Assembly: GCA_037903355.1 (NCBI GenBank)
Contig: JBAJFE010000029.1
Location: forward strand, 434,001 to 498,000
DNA from: Trichuris trichiura
Taxonomy: Eukaryota; Nematoda; Enoplea; Trichinellida; Trichuridae
DNA: 64,000 nt
Reading direction: 5' to 3'
The notes beneath the pieces were generated by a model. The model saw nothing but the letters and a program-made list of their open reading frames with translations, did not search any database and had not been told where the DNA came from. Position 1 is the stretch's first letter. Each line of letters begins with the position of its first letter. Below, piece by piece: positions 38,584 through 51,145 of this stretch. The translations under genes and the position numbers were made by a program.

Positions 38584-41500
38584 TTCTTGCGGCGCTGCGG
38601 AGTGTCGAGACAGCTGATTGTGGTCCGTCTGAGGAAGGCGGAAGCTGACGGCTGAAAAGCGAACACATTTCTTCGGTAGCGACTTTAGTGCACAGTCAAA
38701 AGAGGAGACGACCGGTCAGATAGTCACACTGACAGGCCAACTGAACAACGGCCACCCGTGAATGGCCATTGCGCCTGACGGGATTGTTGATGCCTCAGTT
38801 CGACCGATCGTCTCCACAACTAATAAACTGGAAACTGCAATTCCTTACACTTGATTTAAAATGCGCCGACCAGAAGAGATTCGCCTCAACCGCGCCAAGA
38901 GTTGTACAGCTTTGAAACCTATTCTACCGAATGATTCAATATCTGAACTCGAACGATCGTCTCGATCTAGTGCGCTTCGACCAGCTCGTAAGGCTCGCAT
39001 GGACGAGCCGAGCGGTCGTCATTGCCTACCGATAGCCAATAACTGCTAACCAGCCCGCCCACTACTCATTCATGCGGCTAATCACTGATCAGTGTATACG
39101 GTAGGGGCGCTCACCCTGAAGAGGGCACTAAGTTGCTGACCAGCTCCTCATTGCCGATGATTATTCATCAAGACAAGCGAACTAAGGATTGCCTATAGAT
39201 ATGTTGTTTGAGTCACTATAGGGGGCCTCTTTCAGTTGTTAAATTGAGGCCATATAATAGTGCCATGCTCGCTTAGAGACTTCTGCCTGCCGGTCAGCCT
39301 GACCATGGGGGAGGCGACAAATGGCCTGTTAAGGCTCCGCCTGGCGCCTCATAAGGAGTGCCATCGCCGAACTCCCATTAAGGTGCTGATCACTGTCCAT
39401 TTACTCATTTCAATCATGGCCTAATTTTGACGGCAGAAATCGTAAGGCCTTTTGGCTTGCGTACCAGAAGGTATGCTTTACTTTTAAGCTTATCATCTCT
39501 TACTACTGCGCAATATTTAAAATTTTTGATCGAAATATTTACTGTTCACTGTACAGCTATAATTTCTACTAGCTTGATGTTCTGAACTAATCAGAGGCAT
39601 AAGAAGAAACCTGCCAGAAGAGTTTTTGCATGCAGTCGCTTTGCTTCACCATATACATATTCCACTAAATATTCATAAACTAAATTACTTTTTTATATCT
39701 CTTATAGGCAGCTTTGTGAGTTATTGCTTCCTGAGGGAAAACTTGCCTTTGGTGTCCTACAACTTCATCTTGTAGCTAAGCATAAGCAAGAAGCGTTTCA
39801 GGTGTTTCAAAGGTGTAACGTTAACTCAATTCAAGCATATTGAATGCTCATGTTAAACGCCTTAAGATGGAGGCTCTAACTAGCCCAGTTCAGTGAGATT
39901 AACACACGTTATGTCTTCCGAATGGACATGTCCTGCTAATATGCATATTTTTGTGTTAGCAGTCTGCTTAGGTAATGGACTTACAGCTTCCACGCATTTA
40001 AACTGAACGTAACTCAGCCGGAAGTTTTTAAGAAATGTCAACTGATTTAGCCTCTTCGATTAGACTTTGAACAAATGAGTGCCACATTTGATTGGTATCG
40101 GAAAATCACTGAGCCACCAGAACGATTTGGAAGGAGAGAAAATTGGCAGCCGTCTGCCTTACTCAACCGTACAACTATGGGCCAGTAGGGCACTGGCTGG
40201 CATGATTTATTGGCCGTCAAGCGAGAACGACCGCCGTCTCCGATGGGCACCCCACTGTCAAGGGTCGGCATAATTAGCGGCTCAGTACATTGGCTGCATC
40301 TGCATGAGACCAACGTTCCGCTACAGCAGGAGGTCTGCCAGCGCTCCTCTGTAGTTTCTTGAAGGGGTCAGCGCCCTGTTGTGGGAAAACTTCAACAAGA
40401 GCCAACAAGCACCAATTATCCTGACCCGTCAGCTACTGATCCACCTGTGTCAAAGTGCCGCCGGACTTGCGACGGCAGGATGACAGGTTGCGCAATGAGG
40501 CCGCCACAGGAATTCGCGATAGGGGTCGACGATAAGCTGCTAACTTGTCCGCTGGTCATCGCGTTCACTGAGGCTTGCTTCCCATGAATGAAGATTAAAC
40601 TTGACCGTTTTCTTGACACCGTGGTATTTTCCTGTTATGTGCATGTTGGGCATGAAGAAACGTGTCTTTTTTAGGTGAATGGAGATGAAACCGTTGTACT
40701 AAGTAGAAAATATATCATTTTCTCATTGCAATTCCAGCATTGATACGGGTTGCGAAGTATGCATTGGGTAAATTGCTCCTTGTTTGGCCTGGTTTACCAA
40801 GGATGCTGATTTTGACAAGGTTGTCAAGGCTAGTCACACGCTGCTGCGTATATGTAGGAAAACAGCAGTGATCAAAAAGCTAGGAAAATATCGCCGGTTT
40901 CATTGTCCCTTTCTCTGAGTAGGGTAATCAAGATATCAGGAACGGTTGGTCGCCTGTTTTGACATAGGCATGCAGGAAGTGGTCAAAGGGCACGCCCCTT
41001 TTGATCCGAGCGCTAGGTCAAAAGTGACGCCTGTCAGTCGTCGCTGAGACCATTATTGGGAAACTTTTTGCTTTTATCGTTCAGCCACAATGACCAGCAT
41101 TTGTCTGGGAGGGGCCGCTGATTGTGGGTCGAACGGGAGTGCGAAAAATGGCCACGTCGTCGCCGTCCGACTTAGTTGTGTCAATCACGGTTGATTTCTG
41201 AACTTGTCGACGACCTTGTCCATGTTGGCCATTATTATCTTTTTGGGATCACTAGTCGACCGACAGTCGAATAGTCCTTACTCGAAAACTGGTGGTGAGA
41301 GTCCAGGTTAACTCAACCATCCAAAAGCTGACCTTTTGCTAAACTTCCTAACATATATAATGACAGCTGTTTGTCTTGACAGACTACGGCTGTAAAATTT
41401 AGCTCCTCCCCGTGTTACAGTACATAACCTGTACGCAAAGACTATGTAGCTGGGACTGGTTGGGTGTCCTCATTAAATGCACACCCGCGGGCATCAAGGA

Positions 41501-44500
41501 TCATTGAATTTTAGCGTCTCCAATTTGAAACCATTTGCGGCGCAGACACCTATGAAGGAGACAGGCGGCACGAGCCAACCACAGGAAGCCTGTTGTCTCT
41601 AGGCAGCGACCGGCAATGATTTACTACCTTATCCATCCATGCATAAGTGCGGGAGGCAGACCACTGCGGTGGGTTCCGTATGTCACTGTAGCGGCATAAC
41701 TTACGCTTCAAAAGTCACGCGACCAAAGCCCATATGGAATACTGTCAGCCATCGCTGGCCATCTGACCATTGTCTCTTTTGCAAGGTCAGCTCAGCTGGC
41801 TAGACAATCTGTCCAGCTTAGAGGGAAACATTTGAATTTGCAAATGGTATACTGACTGCTTAGTGAGTTTACTTTCAAGAGTTAGGGGAAAAGAGAAGCT
41901 TTTACTTTTTTTATCCCTAAACAGTAAAGCGCTCTAGGCAGAGCTGTTTGGCGAAAGTGTTAGTGCCAGCTTTTCCTCACCTGATAAGGTTAATGGGCAC
42001 CAACAATAGGATTTGCTACGCAACAAGAAATTTTTGCCTGGCTACGCTTTGCATGACTCAATTCCAGCATAGGAATAATGCAAAGGTGTTCCTGAACGCA
42101 AACAGCATTCCGATTATTTAATGACGCGAAAGTGGCTGATTTTTTGACTTGTGAACTACTGTTGTTCATCTTAAAAAACCTTTGCTTGCAAAACCGGATT
42201 TCACAAAAATGTCCGTCCTTTCCGCGCAGTCAGCGTTTGCAGAAGGAAGCCCGTCGGTCAGCTTGAAAATTTCAGCTTGCGAAAAAAGGGAAAAAACAAG
42301 CATAGCATGTGAGCCACTCAGTTTTAATGGAGTAAGCTAAGCGAGCTAAAATTTTTCGAGGAACCAGTTAACATGGAAACTGCCTAATTTGGCAGAAGAG
42401 CAAAGCAGCGCTGAGTTGCAGTTCAGAATTAAGCAATACAACTTGAAGACTTGAATGCACACATAACGGTAGGTACAATTGGATACAATGAAATGTACAG
42501 GAACAGATGCTACATAAGCTTTATAGCGGAAATGATAATAACACTAATATTGCTTTCATATTCGTGGCACCATTTTGAGAATAGCCTTAGGCTAAGCAGT
42601 ATGAACGTGTAAGTAGAACCGCTTTCGTTTGGTCAGGTTGAATTGCTTCTCACTGCAGTATGCTTATATGTTTTTCTGCATGTTCATCTTTTCTACAGAT
42701 TATTTAAAGTGTAATTAGTCTGCAATATTCACTTAATCGTTTTGGCTGCTTCTTCTGAAAAAAGACAGATGTCTTGGAAGCGCAAAACTTTTCACCAAAA
42801 AAAATCAAGCCTAAATTTAAGAAAAGCTTAGTTATTAAAGTAATATCCTCTGTAGCATGAATAAAGGAAGCATTGATGAATGAAATGTTACGTCAATTAA
42901 AGAGAACACGCGTAAGTTTCATCTACAGACTCTGACCTCTTCAACTATACTGGTTCATAGGTTCACTTAATGATTTTGAATTTTGTGAAGTCCATGACTT
43001 CAGACTGAGTTCTAAATCAGAAAAGGAAAGCAAGAGATCTGCTAGCTGATCTTTTCTATTTTACTTATCGTTTTCTTTGATAGTCCCATTGCTGACCAGT
43101 TTAACGGTTATTCGAATGAACTATTGTATGCTGAACACTCGAATGAAGTTATGCATTAAAACTGGTTAAAATAAAGTTGATGAAATCACAAAGCCATAGC
43201 GCGCACTCCTCCATTTAACAGTGCCATGAGCACTGTGTTCATTAAGCTGGGAAAGCAAGTAAGAACAGATGAACTGCTGTAGTACTTAACATCAATTGGA
43301 GAACAAAAGGAACCGTTGATGAACTTATTGATTCAAACAGAAGGCATTAGAAGCTCTCACGTCCACTTTTCACTGTCTAGCGTTGAATGGATATTGCTGC
43401 CTTTACGTATTGCCATTGCAAGTGAAAAGAAATGCTTAGCCCACCTCTTGCAGGATGAATTATGATAGGGCAAACGTTGATCTTAACTTGCCGAAAAATT
43501 ATACACCTTGCATAAGGATTGGAGTGACAGGTTGGGTAATGGTCATCAGAATTGGAGACAATGATTCCAGCATGAAACAACGTAATAAAAGTGCGTTGAT
43601 CAAAACACTGTTTAGGTCATTCGTCATTCTTGCTAATGGGAGACTTCTACTTTTTCTGAGCATTTTTTATAAAGCTTCAAACATGCGCACTTAATTTCCA
43701 TTTAAAGCTTGAAGACAATTTTCAGAATGAGATTATATGTACAGGAAGAGTGGCTAGGCGAACAGTCACCCCGAAAAAGAAATGTAGCTGCCATGGCATG
43801 CAGCAGTTCCGACTAAATGTATTCGCCATCATAATGCACATTTTTTAAGGTTTATTTGTGCGTCACCCCTCATGCACGATTTGTAAGGTCAGCTGAAGTA
43901 AAACCAAAGAACTGTTATCTTTTAGCTATGGTAATGAGAACCCCAAATAAGGAACCTACTGGAATAGGAAGTGTTTGCCTTTCATTTGAATTCATGAGTC
44001 AGAGAAACGCTCAGTCGTAACTTACAAACCTTCAAGCTGCCAGACTGATAAGTACTCTTAAACAGTGTAGTTTTAACTGCCCGACTTCGCAATGGCCTGC
44101 ATTTGAGATCAATGCTAAACGGTAGTTGAAAAAGGAGCAGCGTGTACATAAACACTTTTTTCTATTGAATATTTGAAAACTTTGGTGATGTCATATCAGA
44201 GAACCAAAATGTGCTAAGTAGCTTTGCTCTGCAAAAGGAAGAGAGAAAACCGTTCAATTTAAAATGAGCACATGTTAAATAAAATCTTGCTGAGTCAAAC
44301 GAGTGACTTAGTAACTGATGAAGTATCTTTGCCACTGTCATAACAATAACAACGGCTGCCAACATCTTTATAAGTTTTTTTATTGAAAAAGCTTTAATTT
44401 TTCGGCTGAACCCCGTAGAATGATAACTAGAAATGGGCACTTCTTGCTGCATTTAGTTTCTGAAAAATAAATCATTGTTAAGACCATTTGCACTACCTGT

Positions 44501-47500
44501 CACCCCACTCCTTTGTCGTTTAAGGTACGGCATGATACTGAGATGGCGCGTTTAGCAGTCAATGTATCCAGCGAGGTCGTTAAGAGAGTTGAATGGTTAG
44601 AGGTTTTTCACAGCAGCATTCAACAGTTGAACAGAAAACTGGAGTGACACTGAAGGGGCCCAAGAGAAACTGCGTCCCAGTTCAGTGCATCCATTGTGCA
44701 GACGTCAGCGAGCCACCGCAGCGCCAAACGTTGCTGGCAAGCTCAACCGAAACCAGTGCACCGTTTGCGCCACCGTTTATTGCCTGAAATTGTTCCAGGC
44801 GCTACTAAGGGTGGGAAAATGTTCTGGCAAATTGCTTGCTTATTTTCCTTGATGAAATTTGATTTTAGGGAAAGTACGAGCCCCCATAATTCTAACCTAA
44901 CTGTAATAGTCGCTCGCCAATGCAACTTATTCCAATTCATTGGCACTTTTATGCCAGTATATGGATGTTATATATAGCTGTATGCGAAGTGGATTACTTA
45001 AAAGCGTTTCAGAATGTAACATTTCGCTGAGCAAAACTTTTATGGAAAATTGCTCTCATGAAGGTGCAAAACTTTAGTGTCGCTATGAGACTTTAGACGT
45101 CCTCGTTACAGGAGTATTTTTCCAGCAAAAAAATTGCAATATCAACTGCAGCTATTTGACTAGAAAATGGTGAAGCATTTCCAGCGCTGATGCTAATAAA
45201 TCAAGATACCTTGTAAAACGTGTAGCCCCATTTCTCGTTGTCCATGGTGGATGCCTTATTTTTTTGGCATGTTAGAGCAAAATGACCATGGAAAATGATT
45301 GCTGAATATTAGAGACTGTTTGCACTCGTCAACCTGCCATGCTTCACTCCAAACTTTGTCCACAATGAGGACATACAGAAAAACCGAATAACTTACACGT
45401 GCTAACTTTGTGCAATAAATGCAATCTACTGAGGATAAACATGATACAGCATTGTATCATACTGCATAAACTTCTTTACGACTTCAGCTGATGAAAAAGC
45501 TATTTAACGTGTAGAACCTGTCGAACATGAATGCGTAGCGAATCAATATTCAGAGTGCGCAAATCCATTCTTTACCCTGACAGCGGATTAGCAGTGATCT
45601 GGAAGCTTAGAACTGCTTAATTTCCAGGCCAGTTGGGTTTTCAATTGCGAAATCCATTCTTTGTTTAAATATTCATTTCTCACTTTGAAGAGCACCCTTT
45701 TTCATCTCAATGGCTGCCTACTAGCATGCTAATCAGCGTGATTTAAAGCGATTGGATAACTGCTCATCTAACGAAGTTCATTGTCTTAGGAGTATGAGAA
45801 GATGTGTAAAATATTGGGAAGAAGCTTCTAACGAAAGACTTGATTGTTGGTTGAGCATCATGAAAAAGATTCCTTGACCATGAAATGTGTTCTCCTACGT
45901 CTGCACGCAGCAACAAAGCAGAGTCTGTCTTTCTCTATCGGCGCTGTTCCGTAGTGATGCTTTTGTATTGTAACCATTTGAAACAGGAGAAATGAACATT
46001 CACAAGTTTATCACATTATGACAAAGGAACAGAAGCATTGCAAGTGATGCCGGAATGAACCCTGCCCGCTCACGACACTTTGTCGCAGTTACCCAACTAC
46101 AGCATGCCAGTCGGACCACATGATGCAATGGTCAAACTGGAAGGGCAATTTAGAAAAGGAGCATTTGAATGGATCAAGTTAACGATATGAGGATTTTGCC
46201 TAAAGCCTAATGCTCAATCAAAATGACAGTGGCTGCTTTAACTTGCTGCTGATGACCATCTGCTCATGAGAGTAAAGTAAGGGAAAATAGCTGAAAAAGA
46301 AAAGCCATTGCTGATTGTTGCCCCTCGATAAGCCTGTACTATTTCTCGTATTAACGCACGTTATATTATGAATAGCACATTGAAGCGGCACTGACTGGAC
46401 GACAAGTGACAAAAAGTGATTTTAAGAAGGAGCCGCAAGGCGAGTACAAGCTGAGAAGTTAAACAAAGCCCAGTTGGACATCGCGGATGGACGGATGGAT
46501 GGGCAGATAATCAGTGGTTCAACGGGCTGTGGGGGAACGCAAGCGCGGAAACGCAAGACTTGTCTGGTCAAGCAAGCGGAAAGGTGGCTGTTCGGTCAGG
46601 CGGGTGACCCGAGAAAATCGTACGCCTTCCGTTTCATCTGCCTCTTACTGACGGTTTATGGGTTGACTTTTGAGCTGCACGGGTGACCGCAACATGCTGC
46701 ACTACTTACCAGAAGGGCTATTCGCTCGTGTGAACTCTTCCGTTCTCTGGACTCTGGCAAAGCAAGCTAATCAGAAATTTTCTTGAACATATGAACTTAT
46801 GAAGTTGATGCTTATACTCTTGCATCTCTTTACTGCAAGTCGTTGATCACCACCGTTCCTGTACTTGTCTCTACACGACTGATTCGCAAGCAGTAAGATG
46901 ACGGGAGCATGAAACTACAGTAATCAGGCTAATAGGTAAATTATGAACTTCGTCATGGTAGGCTGATTTTGTTTGAATCAACCGAGCTCACACTGCATTG
47001 CATTAAATCACGCGTAGAACGAATCAGTCAGTGAAGATACGCCAAATCTTGATGATCAGCCTGGCCACTGTGTCTGAATGCATGGTGCACTTGGCAATTT
47101 CACGGCCTGTCAGCTTGCTCCTTCCACTATCATACATCAACTACAGTAGATGAACAAGCTAATTGCGTCTTTGACGTGTGCCAGCGAACGCCTGAGTACT
47201 GTAACACTTTCATGACTTCTTAACTGGTGGATCTCAAGGGACTGGCCTTATAATAGAAGTCAATGCTACAGCAATGTCTATTGAGACCGCCGGTGGCATG
47301 GAGGTGTTAGCCTAATAGAAAAAGCACTTCAGATAGCTATTGCCATGAATGACGCTTATTCACGCCTTCTTGAGCAATGGTGGAGCTGCTGAATCTCCAT
47401 TCTCAGGTAATTGCAATAGCAGATATTAGCAAATTAAAACTTGCACATTTGAGTGAACATGAATTAACCAATTTTCAGTCAACCAAGAATTTCCATCGTC

Positions 47501-50500
47501 AGTAAGTTTAGAAGCTAACGGGGCAGTAATACCAAAATTGAAGGACAATCAGCAGCTTTCACTTATTGCAAAAGTTGAAAAATCCATACCATCACAGTAA
47601 ACGCAAACTTACTTTTCATAGCTGGAAATCTTTTATGGCCAGTGGAATGAGCACTTTTTTCGGCAGACAGAAATAATTTGCAACGGAAGGTTTAACGAGA
47701 CCGTCAGCAGTAGTAGTCAAGTTAGCTTGTTATTTTTATTTAATTAAATTATGGTACACTGGCGGAAAGTTTCGGGTGCTGTAATAATTTTAAAAACAGA
47801 ACTCCGGTGTAACACACAAATATTACACATGAATTTTGACGTAAGAAACATTGGAAGCGTTGCAAATAGGTTTTTCTGCTAATTCATTGCCCAAGTGCAT
47901 AATTTAGTTCGTTTTTGACATTCTTAATCCGAAAAGATGTAGTTGTACTCAATGAGAAAGATAGAGCTTCATATTTTGGCTGCACTTGAAGCTATATTTA
48001 AGGATCTTACCAGAGCTATTGATGATCTATTTTGCTATTTGCATTAAAGCTATACTTATCATTATTTTTGGGTATTTATGAAGCACGCTTTTACTCATTT
48101 TTCTTAGGAGTTAAAAAATGTGTGCTATTTCACCTCTTGCAGATTTTATGCTCTGCAAACAACTTTCTTTTCAAATTTTTTCTCTACGTGCATGCAGGTG
48201 ACCACGAAATGATTTAAATAAAGAGAATAGAAAAGCTGTCAGATTACGTGGAAAGTTGCAAGAAATGTGCGACTATGGCTATTGCATTGCTTAAGGTAAA
48301 GGAATGCTCCTTGGATGGTCTTATAAATACTTAATTTAAAAAATAAGGAATGGCTTTCAAGGTCTTCTCTTCTCCTACAGGTCATCTTGTAATCAAGGAG
48401 ATTTTCTATAAACTATACAGACAGCCATTTATTACTGAAATTTTTGAATTATTCCAGTCGACGCAATCGTAAAAGCATACAACATTAAACGCGACTGTCA
48501 GTCTCCTCTGAAGTGATAAGAAAATTACGAATCCATAATTGGCTAAATCAAACTGAATTGTACCAAGAAAATGGAGTTTGCTGCATGGCTGGTTTTGAAA
48601 CTGCTAGCTCTGAGGAAATGTACTAATTCGCAGATGTTGTGGTTCTACTCAAGCAACGTGTATACGCTGTGCAAAAATCAGTGGACGTAATTGGCTTTTG
48701 AAGACCCTGCACTGACCCCGAGTTGCAATTTCTCACTTCGCTGAACTGCTTGATTGAAGTCCCCGCAATCTCCGTAAGAAAATAGTAGACGATACTGATT
48801 CGCTCCTACAACCTATAAGACCTTGTGTGAAAAGGAAAGGAAAGCTGAGAACACCATAATTTTGACTGAAATTGACGCTGCTCTTTAAGTTAAAAAACTG
48901 AATGTAAGTTAGGTCTCATAGCATAAACTTGGTTAACTATAATACAGCAACTTGCTCTTTTAAAATGCTTTTCTCATGTACGCATTAGAAACGTTCCAAA
49001 ATCAACGGCCAGGCGGTAACGTTTATATCAGTCTGCATGATATGATCAAAAGCACTGTGAAAGTTAGCAGATCCACGGGATCATTGGTTAAATGTTTGAT
49101 TTATCATCCGTCGGGATATTTTGCATAAAATATCAGTGGCGACTATTGTCTCCGCATTATTATTATTGCCTGAATTGCTCAGAGGTATGGCAAATAAAAA
49201 ATAAACTGGATGCCAAATTTTGCATCACCTCATCTCTTCAACAAGGTTCAGCGTGCATACAAGTCGAATACACCACTTCAGTCAACGAAAATATTTCACG
49301 ATGTGATGCAAGTTGGTAAACAAGTATTTCGGAATACATTGAAAAGCAGTACTACTCAGTGGAATTTACCGCCAGGTGTAGTTCATGCTTTAAGTAAATA
49401 ATGAAATAATTCATTTTTTCCATAGTTTATGATACGAGTAACTGGTGCAGATGGAATAGTGATTTTCAGAAATATGCTCATGCTTTATGAATCAGAAGCG
49501 TTCTTGAAATGCAAAGGCATTAAGTCTGTGCAAACAAGGCATAATAGGTAGCTTGTGTTTGAATGAAAGCGCAGCTATGCTGAGTGACAACTTTGTAGTC
49601 GTCTTTGTAAAATGTTTTCAAGTTTTCAACTGCCATAGTTTGCTGAGCACTATAAAGTGATCCGCATTTAATTATGATAAAGAGTTAGAATGGCTTGATG
49701 TGACATTGTAATGTAATGTTCAATTAATCGTAACTTTCAAAGAAACTTAGTTAATTCCTAAGCATATTCTAAATGAAGAGCTATGTAGCGCCACCTGCTG
49801 ATTTCTCAGGCTTTCTAGCTTAATTGTTCAGTCCGTTTCTGCAGGCTATGAGAAAAACCTGTGGCGGTTATTAGTCATCCAGTCCCTTCAGAAGATTTGA
49901 AATGATGCTCTGAAAAAGACGTTAGAATTTTGACTTGAAGGATAAATAGAAAAGTGCCTGCATGTTCGCAATTTCTGAAGTTACTTTTGTGAGCAAGGCA
50001 TGCATTCTCTTATGGAGCCATACAGAACTGCTCATCGCCACTAAACATTTTTCAGTCGGACGAAAAAGTTAGAAAAATCTTGATATACTCAATCACGACA
50101 AAAATTAAATGCAAAATGTTTGAACTGTATTAATTAAAAAATACAAACGGCGATTGCAGTGAACTAATGTTACGGCCATGTGCGAAATGAACCTATGCAC
50201 TCACTTTCGAAGCTGGAAATTTTAAAAAATTTATACATCAATTCTTCATATCTGAGGCAACATTGAGCTTGAGCGGAGGGTTCAGGACAGGGTAAAACGG
50301 CTGCTGAAAGCTCCACTGTTACTAGTTGGTGCGTTAAAACGGGCCCACTGCAGTCTCAGATACGAAAACCTGCGTTTATTACTGAACATGATATATCAAA
50401 TATCAGGCCTTGCTCCATGCTTTAATGGGCCTTGCTGATTCTGTAAGGCGTTAGCATGCGCATTATATTTGCCAGCTTGACTGATCATACCTTTCCATTT

Positions 50501-50698
50501 GATGAAATAGAATAAATCATACTGAAAGATTTTTAATTTTAAGAAATATCTGCATGCGGATTCTGAAAAAAAATGTTGCTAAGAACGACCAATGGCATTA
50601 GAGATTTGACAGTCAGAACAGCACTAATAAATACTTGCATAGAAAATTCAGGCGAAATTATTATGCAATTTTTTCCATTTTAAATGTCATGTAATTAA

Positions 50699-50792
50699 AT
50701 GAAACAAACGCACTACCAACAAATGGATGAACAGTTGTTAGGCCCTACGCAAAAACCTTCGGTGCAAATTTATTCTGTCGTCAGCGATTGGA
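50699..50792. repeat. One-sided fragment of the 22056/27101 foldback family
   Basis: The sequence reads AAACGCACTACCAACAAATG, then GGATGA-like sequence, and next a half core CCTTCGGTGCAAATT followed by TCTGTCGTCAGCGATTGG. The order matches the left arm of the element at 27101-27427. No matching right arm is seen nearby. Confidence 0.5.
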
Positions 50793-50964
50793 AATTCCTG
50801 AACGACCTTATGAAAAAGAACCTGTTTCTCAGCCGCCTCCCTCGTCTAAAAAAATGCAGGTACCTTTCTGGCAGAGTTGAAAAGACAATTTTGTTCTGCC
50901 CAAACTTGCACACCAACTATCCCCTTTGGCATCAATTAACGTAAGCCTAAGCCGAAATATAAAT

Positions 50965-50969
50965 CTTAA
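50965..50969. repeat. Target-site duplication, left copy (CTTAA)
   Basis: CTTAA directly precedes the left LTR and is repeated at 55195-55199 after the right LTR. A 5-bp duplication is typical of Ty3/gypsy integration. Confidence 0.85.
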
Positions 50970-51089
50970 TGTTACAGAGTCGCCCGCCAGAGATCGCGCA
51001 CACCGTCACACACGTTTACTCATTCACCCAATACCGTATATATCAGAAAGCAGGTACTATGGAAGCACATAGTCTCCTATACTACTACA
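50970..51089 (-). repeat. 3' LTR of gypsy element (120 bp)
   Basis: Read on the minus strand, it begins TGTAGTAGTATAG and ends GACTCTGTAACA (TG...CA). By eye it is identical over all 120 bases to the copy at 55075-55194. Confidence 0.93.
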
Positions 51090-51102
51090 CTCCTCCCCCT
51101 TT
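51090..51102 (-). other. Polypurine tract of the gypsy element
   Basis: AAAGGGGGAGGAG on the minus strand directly abuts the start of the 3' LTR, the usual position for plus-strand priming. Confidence 0.75.
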
Positions 51103-51145
51103 AATTTCTCAAGCGCGCTAAGTGCTGGAGTTCCTCCTTCCTGCA

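Larger units (their letters stand above)
38584..50969. other. Gene-poor region upstream of Pax6, about 12.4 kb
   Basis: No gene, tRNA or intact mobile element was recognised. From about 37430 to 41830 the sequence is GC-richer, with many TGAC/GTCA and GGCC words and no long frame, perhaps a decayed repeat or regulatory DNA of Pax6. A GC-rich island at about 46440-46720 includes a GGAT-type short repeat and a 70-residue frame of unknown kind. A further island at 44590-44790 has a 64-residue frame, also unrecognised. A fragment of a foldback element starts near 50699. Confidence 0.45.

Noticed and set aside
50974..51090. Possible second gene: minus frame 51057-51503 overlapping the gypsy polyprotein
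   Set aside because: It is an alternative frame over the integrase end and runs into the LTR; it is neither the integrase-like frame nor a separate gene.
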